Source: Phoronis australis (lineage: Eukaryota > Phoronida > Phoronidae). From it: 57,442 nt of DNA. Position numbers and translations under genes: made by a program. Positions 35,101 to 45,445 of this stretch are shown piece after piece; position 1 is the first letter of the stretch; every line of letters begins with the position of its first letter. The notes below the pieces were generated by a model that saw only the letters and a program-made list of their open reading frames with translations, ran no database searches and was not told the DNA's origin. The stretch covers positions 987,397-1,044,838 of the forward strand of contig NMRA01000048.1 in NCBI GenBank assembly GCA_002633005.1, read 5' to 3'.

Positions 35101-37281
35101 TATGCGGATCGGTCCAAAAATCGTCGCCCTCTGTCGTATGCCCCATGGGAACACATCTGTAATGGGTTTAGGAGATGCAGTCGCGGACATCGGATGCCTG
35201 GATGTCTAGACAGAGACGACAGTAATATGCACCCACTATGTGGGCACATGAAGTGATATAAGGCTATCTTGGTGTGACAACAGTCGAGTGAACTGATGGG
35301 CCAACATACAAAAATACATCAGGTTCTTGCACTAGGAGGTCGTTGATGGACACTTCGTTCTGGTCGACATCTGTCAACAGCAGCTCCACTTGTGGAAGAC
35401 TGTCTCTGGAAGCAAGCTTGTGAACCTGCAGGAAACAGAGCAAGGAAATGAACAGCTCAGCCTTTCGCCAAAAATGCACTTTTAAGAAATGTGCATCAAC
35501 AAAACATACCCTTCGGTGTGTAAGCCTGCTGCAGTTCAGGTCTTTAGCAAGTTCATGTTCACAGCAACGAANTAACCATCAGTCCCTTAAGATAGTGTAG
35601 TCATAATTTGTAACCATCAGTCCCTTAAGATAGTGTAGTCATAATTTGTAACCATCAGTCCCTTAAGATAGTATAGTCATAATTTGTAACCATCAGTCCC
35701 TTAAGATAGTAGTCATAATTTGTAACCATCAGTCACGCTGTGAATTATTTGCTATCAATTTAACTATGTTTGTAATATTGCAACGTGATAAATTATACCC
35801 CTGTGTATTGTATGCGACTTGTCGTTAATGCCACCAATAAGTGCGTGCCAGTCAAATGTGTGCCAGTCAAATGTACAAGTTTCAAGAAAAATAATAAAGG
35901 CAACTGATTCTCAGCACAAAGAGAAAAAATAGACACAACACAGTTGTTGACTTGAGTCATGATGCTGGAGGCTACAATGGTGACTTACTGAAAGTGTAAA
36001 AGTTACCAATTTAAGACATAGTATGGCAGACAAGTGAAATATAATTTCCTCATTTTTTCATAAATATCATACAGCACCAGAATGATGCTTTGCCCTGTCC
36101 AAGTTCTGTACCCTAGCTATTGACAGACAATACTTCTGTACCCTAGCTATTGACAGACAATACTTCTGTACCCTAGCTATTGACAGAAAATATTTTGAAA
36201 TTTTGAGTGCATTTACAATGTTAGAAGCCCTTGGAAATGAAATTATTGTAACTTCGACAATTGCTTTTATCCCAAATTGGTGAGGTTTTATCCCAAAACT
36301 TACAACACGTACCCCCCCGGATTTTAGCAACTCAGCAAAATATACAAAAATGGAAGCATGATAAAAACATTGAACTCTCAGACATTTCCAAACAGTAAAA
36401 AGGATTTCTGCAAAAATGTTTTGTTTCAACATTTGTTGAAAATCACGCCTCAAAACGAACAAGAAGGTGCAATTCAAACTCACCTTAAGAATTCGTACAG
36501 CGTCCATGGGCATGAAGTAAGACAGCCTGGCCACAGCATCCTCTGTCCATCGTCCAGGGGGCGGCAGGTTGACCAGTTCACACTCCACTGCCTAGAATGC
36601 AAATGTTATCATTTATCAGATTTCAATGTCACCAGTAATGGAGAAACATTTCTTCTAACTTGCACACTGTGCGCTTAGAAACGTGCGCGTTAATCTAAAG
36701 TCACACTGAGTGATGAAGTAAGAGTTAAATACATCATACATACAAAATAATAACTCTTAGGAATTTGATACCACGATAAAGAAAAGACAAAAATGAAAAC
36801 ATTTAACACCAAACAGCAAAGCAACAATCTCTCAACTTTGATTGGATGTTAGATAAATCTGAAAAAATGATATTCGTGGATTGCACTAGAACTTAGTTAA
36901 AATTACTTTTATATAAATCAATGTAATTAATAAATTACTTTTATATAAATCAATGTAATTAATAAATTACTTTTATATAAATCAATGTAATTAATAAATT
37001 ACTTTTATATAAATTAATGTAATTAATACTCATTAACTCAAATGTTAAACATCATCAATTTTCCACTGCATTCTTGTTTCAGAAAATTTATTTACAGAAA
37101 TTGCTTATACCCTCGCCCTAATTTTAATACCGTTGCGCAGTTCTTGAACTAAATCATACACGAGTCATTGTCTCACCTGAAATGGCAGCGTGGCCAGGTG
37201 TTTATTAGCTTTAGTCGGCTCTCTCAGACTACTGCATAGGACCACCTCACTGTTGCCATAGTCCACATACTGTACCCTCAC
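28892..37281 (-). CDS. Tudor domain-containing protein, TDRD7/TDRD5-like (C-terminal eight exons)
   Basis: Proteins of this family sit in germ granules. They bind symmetrically dimethylated arginines on PIWI and related proteins to organise the piRNA pathway (family knowledge). Eight minus-strand exons join in phase: 37281-37177, 36591-36484, 35425-35310, 33563-33338, 32405-32223, 31883-31704, 29797-29680 and 29109-28892, giving 417 codons and a TAG stop. Two extended Tudor modules are visible. Module 1 runs through exons 1-3 (VQYVDYGNSEVV, LPFQAVECEL, VSINDLLVQ). Module 2 runs through exons 5-8 (VPCIGDYMDLHVPWS, SWYRVVIKNILPDSQ, VQFMDYGDFGIV, LPFQALKASMAG, DICIEDILIKEGLA). Exon 4 is a polar Gly/Ser linker. 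The first exon starts inside a Tudor core, so upstream exons must exist; none was found up to 44 kb. TDRD7 seems the better fit than TDRD5 because there is more than one Tudor module, but the diagnostic LOTUS domains are not visible. Confidence 0.88.
29680..29797 (-). CDS. Tudor gene exon: second half of Tudor core 2
   Basis: The exon is 118 nt, phase 0 in and 1 out, acceptor CTGCAG and donor GCAG|GTGAGG. It reads MSVQFMDYGDFGIVSLDELQ and later LPFQALKASMAG. The Asn of the usual DYGN is Asp here. A 37-bp tandem repeat lies just upstream in the intron. Confidence 0.92.
29827..29940. repeat. 37-bp tandem repeat, 3 copies
   Basis: Units of GTTGTGAGATGTGAGATGAA + GCATGCCATACATTCAT are repeated next to the acceptor of the 29680-29797 exon. 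The first copy differs slightly (AGAAGAAGC). Confidence 0.9.
30052..30935 (+). mobile_element. Family A dispersed repeat, full-length-like copy
   Basis: It starts AAGAGTAACGCGGAGCATTG and AAATGCGCCCACGAATGCAC. It ends with the hairpin ATGCATCCACATATAAATAT GTGGGCGCAT. It lies inside the Tudor gene intron, antisense to the gene. It is shorter than the 21463 copy, lacking some internal blocks. Confidence 0.88.
31704..31883 (-). CDS. Tudor gene exon: helix and first half of Tudor core 2
   Basis: The exon has 60 codons, phase 0/0, acceptor CATGCAG and donor CAG|GTACAT. It reads MKDLVELMEFMRIFYSNS (the long helix) and then GELYAGYQELSWYRVVI, the G-x-L-x-A...WYR strand of Tudor cores. A family A repeat lies in the intron that follows. 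Confidence 0.9.
32223..32405 (-). CDS. Tudor gene exon: start of module 2
   Basis: The exon has 61 codons, phase 0/0, acceptor CTCTAG and donor ACG|GTATGA. It reads KVDVPCIGDYMDLHVPWS then CDPDSFT, the first strand of the extended Tudor fold (xVxHVxSPxxFxVQ type) before the helix carried by the next exon. Confidence 0.87.
32570..32860 (-). repeat. tRNA-like SINE candidate
   Basis: On the minus strand there is an A-box-like TGTGATTGAGC at 32652-32642 and a B-box-like GGTTCAAATCT at 32605-32595. The plus-strand sequence to the right (CTTCAGCGAATGTCTGGCAA, AGCTAATAACTTCAAAAAG) is matched again near 53030-53160, showing a dispersed family. Confidence 0.5.
33338..33563 (-). CDS. Tudor gene exon: polar linker between modules
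   Basis: The exon is 226 nt, phase 2 in and 0 out, donor AAA|GTAACT. It encodes a low-complexity linker with KKRLSDSGL followed by Gly, Ser, Pro and Gln-rich sequence; no domain is expected. The 3' splice site lies in a 48-bp tandem duplication that creates a second acceptor 51 nt upstream in the same frame. Confidence 0.75.
33551..33646. repeat. 48-bp tandem duplication across a Tudor gene 3' splice site
   Basis: Two copies contain the shared block TTGAGAGATACACTATAAGG TAAGCAAG, 48 bp apart. Each copy includes a pyrimidine tract, an AG and the beginning of the coding exon on the minus strand. Confidence 0.85.
34015..34932 (+). mobile_element. Family A dispersed repeat
   Basis: The start is AAGAGCAACGCGGAGCATTG. 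The 3' hairpin ATGCGTCCACATATAAATAT GTGGGCGCAT ends at about 34929. It lies in the Tudor gene intron between the linker exon and module 1, antisense to the gene. Confidence 0.88.
34933..35250 (+). mobile_element. Family A partial copy, tandem to the previous one
   Basis: Directly after the 3' hairpin of the previous copy, the internal phrases resume (AGTCACTAGATGACACAAAA, TTTCATGAAAATTGGTTGAG). It ends near 35250 with a worn terminus (ATATGCACCCACTATGTGGG CAC). It stops only about 60 bp from the exon 35310-35425. Confidence 0.8.
35310..35425 (-). CDS. Tudor gene exon: end of module 1
   Basis: The exon has 116 nt with acceptor CTGCAG. It reads ASRDSLPQVELLLTDVDQ then NEVSINDLLVQEPDVF. I chose the donor TTTTT|GTATGT because its phase (2) joins the next exon as VFLPPEIR. 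The alternative donor GAT|GTATTT upstream is phase 0 and does not fit the chosen acceptor. The end coordinate is therefore less certain than the start. Confidence 0.8.
35574..35730. repeat. 38-bp tandem repeat, 4 copies
   Basis: The unit is AACCATCAGTCCCTTAAGAT + AGTGTAGTCATAATTTGT. It starts two bases after a single N at 35572, so the copy number may be unresolved. The last copy is shortened by 3 bp. Confidence 0.92.
36104..36191. repeat. 30-bp tandem repeat, 3 copies
   Basis: The unit is TTCTGTACCCTAGCTATTGA + CAGACAATAC; the last copy is diverged at its end. It lies in a Tudor gene intron. Confidence 0.92.
36484..36591 (-). CDS. Tudor gene exon: extended Tudor segment, module 1
   Basis: The exon has 36 codons, phase 0/0, acceptor ATTCTAG and donor GTGAGT. 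It reads AVECELVNLPPPGRWTEDAV, the strand-helix continuation after LPFQ that is typical of extended Tudor domains, and ends in AVRILK. Confidence 0.88.
36899..37028. repeat. 32-bp AT-rich tandem repeat, 4 copies
   Basis: The unit is AAATTACTTTTATATAAATC + AATGTAATTAAT. The fourth copy has one substitution. It lies in a Tudor gene intron. Confidence 0.93.
37177..37281 (-). CDS. Tudor gene exon: core of Tudor module 1
   Basis: The exon has 35 codons, phase 0 at both ends, acceptor CCACCAG and donor GTGAGA. It reads VRVQYVDYGNSEVV and ends LATLPFQ. YxDYGN is the Tudor beta-strand with the aromatic-cage Tyr and the Asn that contacts dimethyl-arginine in this family. The preceding half of this Tudor core (WYRA-type strand) is in a missing upstream exon. 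Confidence 0.88.
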
Positions 37282-39268
37282 CTGGTGGACAAACCGTGAA
37301 CTATTAACTCTGGGAATCACATTGAAACTATCAGGAATTCATTAACATGTTTTGCCAGGCTATCATGAAGTTGTTTGTTACATGCCATACCTCACCTGGT
37401 GAATGCAACAAACGTTACAAAAAAACAAGACTGCTTCTTAGCCATACAGCCAATGGTATGTCATAAAAATGCTATATGCAGTACCTTTGAAGGCAAGAAC
37501 TTTTATTAAATGCAACACTGGCTTTTTCCAACAAAATCTAGTAAACAGAAAAGTGCCATCCATATTTATCATTTACCTCGAATCATTTCATTGCGGCTAA
37601 TGACTCTGGTCATGACAGTCTCAAAATGTATTTAATTCACCCCACATATTTACATACAAGTTCTCTTCAATAAGTTGCCAGGTGACTCGAGGGTAATTCT
37701 CCACTAACTTCACACAAAAATAATTGCCAAAATTTTAATTTCTCCAATTTTTAAAGGTTTATTAAAATACTGCAAATAATGAAAATTTACAAAAAGTTTT
37801 TTATGACATCTACACATAACGGCACAAACCATGGTAGTATGACATTTACACTAACAGCACAAACCATGGTAGTATGACATCTACACATAACAGCACAAAT
37901 CATGCTAGTAATAATAAGAATAAAATTTTCTTAATCTTTACTTTTGTGGATAAATTTAACAAAATATAATTTCACTTATCGGCCCTACTGTGTACTGAAT
38001 AAGCAATGAATTACTGTATTACAGGCTGAGTGACTCATTTCACCAACCACTGGTCAGCACAAAATGTCAGCGGAGAAAAGTATGCATGTAATAGCTGATA
38101 GACATTGATTAAAGATTTGGTAAAATAAGTTTGAATAAAAGTTGAGATTCCATTACATGATAATGATGTAGCTACTATAAACTAAAAGGTATGTTCTGGC
38201 AATAATTTAACAAATCCTAGGAAAACCATCTCTGTCTAAACCCTAGACCTAAACATGGCTGGAATGCAATTCAAACTCATCATCTAACATTGATCAATTA
38301 ATCAAGCGAATCTACAGCCAAGCAGTTAATAACAAGCTGACATAAACACAAAGTAGTCCTTCCATCTAATTCCCTTCAACAGCATCAACTTTGGGCAACA
38401 GAGGCATGACATCAGTTCAAATGTTGGGCAATAGAGGCATAACAGTAGGCATTTGCGGGACGATTGAAAAGGGTAGGGGAATAGGTGCCGCATTTGAAGG
38501 ATAGAATTTTTCTCAAGATGGTAGACCTCCAGTTTAGCTAACCAAATAAAAGGTTTGAGGACCCAGAACCAAGTGAAAAAGCAACTTCAGTCCAAAAATC
38601 AAACATAAAATTCCCAAAGATGAGATCTAACTGACACATGCGTACAAGCAGCTAAGTATGCAATTTGAAATTATATTTATTGGAGAAAATAGAAAATACA
38701 CGTTGAAAAATACCTGCCAAAATTCTAGGACTGACCTGCTATACAATGTCAACAAATTCGTAGATGATGCAAACTGGGTAAATCTAAGCATGTACTCTCT
38801 CCATTTGTTCGCTCAGTAAAAATTGCTGTCAAAAAACTTCCACGAGGCATGGTATGCTGAGCCTGAATGCCGTATCGATGCCTGAGAATGGCGCGGCGCA
38901 AATTTCACAAGAAAATAATCTTATGTCCAAAGTTGGTTACATATTCAATAACTAGTTTTGCATGAAACAAAAAACCTCAATATACTGCCGACTTTGAGCG
39001 AAATTCCATTATTGGGCGATTCGACTTTTCCACACTGCTACAGAATACATGCCATATACACAAAAAAGTAGGTCAGGCACAAAATATCATTTGGATTGAA
39101 CCAGAGTGTTACATGTGAACATGGTTGTGATTAGGCTCTAAGACAGTAAGAAAGGAAAGGTTCTTTAGAAGAATGAATTTGTAGCAACATATGAGAGGCT
39201 GAGGCAGATTTTAAACCTAGTGTCAATTTCAACAACACGGCCATTCTTAATGCATTGCAAAACATGCT
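37282..39268. other. Upstream of the visible Tudor exons; no further exon found
   Basis: I looked here for the missing first half of Tudor module 1 (WYRA-type strand ending in a donor) and did not find it. There is a 3-copy repeat of about 36 bp at 37804-37915 (GCACAAACCATGGTAGTATG ACAT). The rest is AT-rich with no recognised feature. Confidence 0.4.
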
Positions 39269-39716
39269 ACCAACACCACGTCCATGCCAACACCACGTCC
39301 ATGCCAACACCACGTCCATGCCAACACCACGTCCATGCCAACACCANNNNNNNNNNNNNNNNNNNNNNNNNNNNNNNNNNNNNNNNNNNNNNNNNNNNNN
39401 NNNNNNNNNNNNNNNNNNNNNNNNNNNNNNNNNNNNNNNNNNNNNNNNNNNNNNNNNNNNNNNNNNNNNNNNNNNNNNNNNNNNNNNNNNNNNNNNNNNN
39501 NNNNNNNNNNNNNNNNNNNNNNNNNNNNNNNNNNNNNNNNNNNNNNNNNNNNNNNNNNNNNNNNNNNNNNNNNNNNNNNNNNNNNNNNNNNNNNNNNNNN
39601 NNNNNNNNNNNNNNNNNNNNNNNNNNNNNNNNNNNNNNNNNNNNNNNNNNNNNNNNNNNNNNNNNNNNNNNNNNNNNNNNNNNNNNNNNNNNNNNNCCAA
39701 CACCATGTCCATGCCA
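39269..39716. repeat. 17-bp tandem array interrupted by a 350-N gap
   Basis: The unit CCAACACCACGTCCATG is repeated about 4 times before the gap and once or twice after it (with CATGTCC). The gap at 39347-39696 is probably the unresolved centre of the array. All long open frames spanning it are artefacts of the repeat and Ns. Confidence 0.95.
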
Positions 39717-39778
39717 ACCCCTGCCACTATCCATTATCGTAATTCCCGTGGATTCGAAATTGCGATCGAAACATTTGA

Positions 39779-40012
39779 AACAAGAGCAACGCGGAGCATT
39801 AAAAGACACCCACGACTGCACCGTAAATGGTGTGCTTCCAGGAGTGTTTATTTGTATAATAAAAATAGCCACTAGATGGTGCAAAATACGTCAAATCCAT
39901 CTGAAAATGGCGACATGTCATCGTTTCTTTAACGGAAAGCTATTTGCCAAATTTCATGTAAATCTGTCGATTAACTTCAGAAAGAGAGAGAAATGGAAAT
40001 GAAAGTGCTCCG
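39779..40012 (+). mobile_element. Family A 5' part
   Basis: It begins AAGAGCAACGCGGAGCATTA and keeps the opening blocks up to AATTTCATGTAAATCTGTCG. It then passes into AAAGTGCTCCGAGGAGCGAA ACTTGGCG, a different repeat phrase followed by GATGATGAYGA-rich sequence. Confidence 0.75.
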
Positions 40013-40389
40013 AGGAGCGAAACTTGGCGAAACTAACAGATAAGACGACGATGATGAATTTGACGACGATGGTGGCGATGATGAACAATACAAGTAATGA
40101 TAACATTCAAATGACAAATGTAGAGGTCAGACATCAGTAAGAAATAGGCTATAGTCTTGAGTGACACTTGGCGAAATTAAATGAAAAGACGACGGCGGAG
40201 ATGATGATGAAGATGTCGAATATGATGACGATGGTGATGATGCTGAACAACATCATGACATTCGTATGATGCACTTAGATGTCATAAATCAGCAAGAAAT
40301 AGGCTACTGTCTTGTTCAATAGAAACTAAACCAACATCAATGCAGTCAAAGTGCTCAACAAAGGAACAGCGATATCAGAAAATCTCAAA

Positions 40390-40998
40390 TAATTCAAAAA
40401 GTAAACGTCCTGGAGAAAAATGGAAAACATCTTCTGAATTCATAAATTAAATCAAGATCCTGCAGAGTGTTTACAACATACAACCATAAGCGCATAATCA
40501 AACAAAACTACCACTAGGAGGTGCCACAGTAGACAAAGTCATCGGCAAATCATCGTCAGGTGCTTTCTTCACAGTAAAAACATACACAACAATTTTCACA
40601 ATCATCCTTAGAGCGGTTTGGTCGATAGAAGGGTGGACGCCAAAAACAAGAGTAAAAATGGCCATTAGGTGGCACAAAATACATCAAATCCACCTGAAAA
40701 TGGGAGGATAGCATCATCTCATTAATAGATGCCTGTGTGCCAAGTTTCATGAAAATCTGTTGAGGACCTTTGAAGATAAAGAGGCAAATGTAAAAAGCTA
40801 AAATTGCCACTAGGGGGAACACCAGTAGTCGGGTCTCTCCGATATTTGTCATCATCCGTTGTCAGCTTCATAGGAACATATCTGCCAAATCTCATCAAGA
40901 TCCTATGAGGCGTTAGGACATACAGCAGTAGATGCTAGATGACGGATGCCCAGACACCCGGACAAACAGACATGACGGCAATATGAACCCACGTTTCA
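40390..40998 (+). mobile_element. Family A 3' part
   Basis: Internal blocks GGAGGTGCCACAGTAGACAA, TTTCATGAAAATCTGTTGAG and TTGCCACTAGGGGGAACACC resume after a GAT-rich insert (40013-40389). The end is worn: GACATGACGGCAATATGAACCCACG, without the palindromic hairpin. Confidence 0.75.
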
Positions 40999-42660
40999 TT
41001 TATTCATTACTTTTACAAAGCCAAATCTGAAAATACCAGTGCAAATATGCCGTCACACGTAGTTTTGAGAGGAAATTTTCGCAAATGTTGAACGCTGCGT
41101 TAGCACAAAATAATAATTAGCATAATAGCAGCGCACATCTGCAGGCCACACTAAGGCACAGCACAGTGGGCAATACAGTATGTCATACCGAGGCACAGCA
41201 TAGTGGGCTATACAACAGGCCACACTGAGGCACAGCACAGTGGGCAATAGGGCATGTCATACCGAGGCCACAGCACAGCGGGCAATACAGCAGGCCACAC
41301 TGAGGCACAGCATAGTGGGCTATACAACAGGCCACACAGAGGCACAGCATAGTGGGCAATACAGCATGCCATACCGAAGCACAGCACAGTGGGCAATACC
41401 GAAGGTTCAAAGAAACCCTGCTATAACATGCTGGGAAGTGATTATCTGTACTTCACCCAGTAATTTGTCATAGGCATGATGACAACTTTGAAACGCACAA
41501 CCCTACATGGCATAGAGCATATTCATATTCTACCACAGTTGGTCATAATGCTGCAGCGAACTTAAATACTCCACAGCTAGTCAAGTTGCCAAGCTAATGT
41601 AATCACTACCTCAAAGCAAAATTATTTTGACATTTGACATTCTAGTGCTGGTAAAGTTGTACTGTAATTGCAGATTGAATAAGTATGTTAAATTCAAAAT
41701 GTTTGATGAACCGGGCAGGGTGCAGTACATCAACCTTTACTTGAAATATTCAAGAACCCAACATTTTGAAAAAATTTTAGTTAATCATAAAATGCAAATT
41801 CCTACCTGCACCAGAAAGACTTAAATTTGAGATAAGATAATTGTTTCCCCCTCTCATGCTGTTTCCATGGCCCTTGATTTCTTTCAAAACACTTGATTAC
41901 GCAACAATTTTTTTATGGATCAAACAATATTGGTCACATAGTCATTTCTACATCGGGTAGAAAGAAAACTAATAACAAGAAATTAACAGCAGTGAAAACA
42001 ACTTAACGATCAACTAACAACAGATCAATAAACTTGCTTTATTTAATTTACATAAACCAATAATCCCACGTGACTAACACAACCAAGCACAATCAACCTG
42101 CAAAATCTAGAGAAAGCACTTGTCTAGAGCTATTGATTCTTCTGGTCCATAGGGATGCCATGGCAAAAAGAAATGACAGTTTATTCCCCAGTTCAATTAA
42201 AGTTACAGAGAGTGATGGGGGTACCAGCAGAGTTCAATGCGTTTCTCGCACTTTAATGGGGTTACCAACAGACACCGTGAGCCACAATGTTATAGTGAAC
42301 AGATTCCATGCTCTTGGAACTTTGTAAGACAAATCTTTATTCAAGACGATTGCCACAATTTGGGATAACTTCTCAAATGTGAACACATTACAATTTAAGA
42401 TGAACAAAAAGTAATTCTTAAATTTCAAATACCATTATTTTCCATTGCAAAAAGCCAAGATTATTGTCTCCAAACCACAGGCTTGGCATGACAGGTAATA
42501 TTTACGAAATCGTCAATTTATTAGCAACTGAGAAAATAAGGAATTTCTACATTTAAACAATTACCGTTTCACAGAATAAACACATCATAATTCTCAGATG
42601 CGCAAAATATATCTAAAAATATTTCTACTTTCATGATCAAGTACAACTTGCTCTACGTCT
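40999..42660. other. No gene recognised; one minisatellite
   Basis: Apart from the tandem array at about 41140-41400, this stretch holds short open frames without motifs. It would be intronic or upstream sequence of the Tudor gene if that gene's promoter is near 44.5 kb. Confidence 0.35.
41140..41402. repeat. Minisatellite, unit about 36-38 bp, about 7 copies
   Basis: The core is GAGGCACAGCACAGTGGGCA + ATACAGCATGCCATACC, with variant units (CTATACAACAGGCCACACT). It creates Cys-rich minus-strand open frames (CIAHYAVP periodicity) that I do not accept as genes. Confidence 0.9.
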
Positions 42661-42676
42661 CAAACTGGTGACAAAA

Positions 42677-42705
42677 ATGGCGGCCGCAGTGACAGTTTGC
42701 TCCGT
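42677..42705 (+). CDS. Candidate first coding exon (MAAAVTVCS...)
   Basis: An ATGGCGGCCGCAGTGACAGT context (AAAATGG start) is followed after 29 nt by a strong donor, CCGT|GTAAGT. GC-rich codons stand out from the AT-rich surroundings, as in first exons. No downstream exon can be joined in phase with certainty: the candidate exon at 45446 needs phase 0, which fits only the alternative donor TCC|GTGTAA. Confidence 0.3.
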
Positions 42706-44040
42706 GTAAGTCGTTTTTACACACATACTTGCACCCAATCTCAGCTGTTCCATGTCAGCTGCACTATATCCAATATGCCACATGTAAATGCAACTTCATG
42801 TACTTTTGTGTGAGGCAGAGTAATTATCACATTAGTGATGACTTGAGGAAAATAAAACACTGGATAAACTAATTTTATCTACCATTTACAAAAACTGGTG
42901 ATTTTTCACTGTTTTGCCTCAGAGATGTCAAAAAAAAATTTGACCCTTCTGCAGCTTTTGAATAATTGACCTATCACAAGGATTTTGAGTGATGGTTTAA
43001 CAGACCAATCAGAATACAGCATTCTTAACACACCTACATTTCCAAGTCGTCATTTAACCTGACAAACAAGTCCGGTCAGGAGTCATGTGACATTGTTTCG
43101 TAAGGGGGGAGAGCTTGGGATAGGTCAAATTTGATCCTACAGCTGGACGGAGATGAATGAGTTGTTCTTGAAAAAGTGACCCTGTTCATAACAACTTAAT
43201 ACTTGAAGCAGAACATTATTGAAAACCTTCAAGTTAGTTGATCCTTTCTCATTAGCTTCAGTAGTTGGGAGATAACAAAGTTATTGCAATTTGATGTCTG
43301 GCTCATCAAAGTTGTCTCAAGATGGTGGTCTGAAAGTTTTCTGTACATTCATTTTTTAACATTTTTAAGTATCCGATCTATGGTTAGACCTTAAATGATA
43401 TGAAGAGCTTATAGTTGCAAAATGATGAACATTTGAAAAAAATCATACAGACATCTGCCAATAACTCTGATGATACTGAAGCCCGTCATTCATACCAACC
43501 AATACTTCCCAAAACATCATTGCATCGACGTTTGTATGAAAAACCTTCAATTTAGCACCAATACTGCTATCACGCGTGCTGACCTACTACTTTCTAATTT
43601 TGCATTCCAAAAAACTCATTTACTGAGTCAAGACAAATATTTGACTGAATGTTAAATGTGTTTGCAAAAGATAAGTGCCATGTATGCAGAAGGTAACACT
43701 CCCGATTATCAAAGTGCATTTCAGATAGAGGTTTTCATTGTATTTTGTATTGCAGAAATTAAGATAACTTTTGAAAGCCTACTCGCAACATACTTTGTCC
43801 TTGTGCAGCCTACTCACAACACACTCTGCCCTTATGGTGAAAAAGTCTACAAAATCATGAGCTTCCTCTCAAACATGTCATTCAAGGATGATGTTGGTGG
43901 TTGTCATATGTATAATGCAGAACATTCACCAGTGCAATCAGGGCTATCAACAACCCACTCATTTAATGAAGATAATTTATTTTTTAAACCTAAAAATGTC
44001 CACACATCCTACAGAGTTAGTGAAGATTTACCTAAACGGG
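42706..44040. other. No gene recognised
   Basis: A 129-codon plus-strand open frame at 43656-44045 has no recognisable domain, signal peptide or splice support. The surrounding sequence is ordinary AT-rich DNA. Confidence 0.35.
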
Positions 44041-44339
44041 GTTAACGCCCTGGACGCATAAATTGGGAAACCCCGAGACAAGGGGGTGGGCAATTACCCA
44101 AGCAGTGAGCGCTTATGTCCAAGTTTTAGCCAAACTGAGCAAGCTTGCAGGGTGTTCAATCAAACAGCGGAACCGACAACCGCAAAGCTGCTCACAGCTC
44201 AAACAGAAACAGGATTTCAACTTTGAAAGTGCGATTACATGAGAACATAGCTAAAAATTCAGATGTTTTCAAATGTATTAGCATGATGCAAAATGTCATA
44301 CCATGGAGCTTTATGAAACTCGAACGGCATTCCACTTAC

Positions 44340-44480
44340 CGTATCAACAAGCGCTGTTTCAGATCAGTGAACGGGACTACATGTCGTTTGCAGCGCCATT
44401 GTATTGTTAGTGTTGTTCGTACAACTGTGTTTGGTTGGAACTCTTCTGGTCCCGTCTTGTTGTTAATGTTGTCTGCGCAT
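44340..44480 (-). other. Candidate noncoding first exon (minus strand) at a divergent promoter
   Basis: A strong minus-strand donor, ATACG|GTAAGT, ends at 44340. Upstream there is an ATGGCGCTGC start at 44399 that hits a stop after 11 codons, so the exon would be 5' UTR with a short upstream ORF. It is correctly oriented to be the 5' end of the Tudor gene, but no exon connects them. Confidence 0.25.
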
Positions 44481-44536
44481 TAAACCCGATAAACTTTCGA
44501 TTCACTATTTAGTTTATCTGGTGCTGGATTAAAAAC

Positions 44537-44591
44537 ATGGACGATTCGTTCCCAGCCGACACAAACCGTTTACAATTACAACGAGAAGGAG
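44537..44591 (+). CDS. Candidate first coding exon (MDDSFPADTNRLQLQREG)
   Basis: The ATG at 44537 opens 18 codons before a possible phase-1 donor (GGAG|GTTTGA) or a later phase-2 donor (AATTG|GTGAAT). The start lies about 140 bp from the divergent minus-strand exon. The product is not recognised. Neither donor phase joins the candidate exon at 45446, which weakens the call. Confidence 0.25.
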
Positions 44592-45445
44592 GTTTGATTA
44601 ATTGGTGAATTAAGATTTAGGTCAACCCAGGAGAAAATCTAGCAAAATCACGAGCTCTGTCTGAAAATACATGGCGACCTGTTTTGCCAAACATTCAAAA
44701 AACTTGGTCTACTGAACTTGAAAAAGCATCAGAAATAGTACCCAAAATGAAAAAAATTTAGACTGGGTATTTCGAAAACATGTCACCTATACGAACCTAC
44801 GTTGGTAACTGCCAGGACGTTATAGGCCTATTTTTGCCCCCACTGCAATGCCGCCATCGTCCCCAATAGGTTTCTATCGGATACTTTCCCTGTTGAAAGG
44901 TATAGGTGCGGTCACCGTGGTATGTCAGTGATGTTTCTTGCAATGTTTGTAAAACAAGTTTATTGTATTCTCATTGACGTCTTGTGATTTCTTCACAGTT
45001 GCAAAGGTCAACAGAACCGCTTTGGTAAAAGGCAGTGCACACATTGGATACAGCCTGCAAATATTTTGAGTTTTGTCAACAGCTATTTATGAACGAGCTC
45101 CAACTGAGGCTGCCCCACAGCGCACTGAAAACACCGTCCCATGCCCATTTATTAGCAAAAACATTTTGTGTATTCATAGGTTATTAGCTGATTAATGCCT
45201 CCATCTCCAGCGTATCTCAACACTTGTTTCATTGCTTGAAGTTGAACATTAATGCGATAGTGATACATTGCAAAAGAACAGGCCTAATATTTGTGAGGCG
45301 CACTCGTGAAACTTGTACGTGCGATTAATGTCAAAGTCTGATCGAGATTATTGTTTCTCAAATTAGCATAGTAAAAAGGCATTCCTAAGTGCCCCTGTGG
45401 GTTTTTGGTGTACAGCTTTCTAACATTTTTTTCTTTCACCAACAG

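Noticed and set aside
37380-37440. CTCACCTGGTG near 37390 as another Tudor donor
   Set aside because: The upstream minus frame does not resemble a Tudor strand and has no acceptor; it only resembles the real acceptor region at 37275-37290.
38700-38780. Possible minus-strand exon ending in a GTATTT donor (LYSRSVLEFWQ)
   Set aside because: The acceptor is weak and the peptide does not match the missing Tudor half.
39131-40002. Five overlapping open frames of 150-260 codons
   Set aside because: They are produced by the 17-bp array and the 350-N gap.
43656-44045. 129-codon plus-strand open frame
   Set aside because: Irregular composition and no family motif; probably chance in AT-rich DNA.
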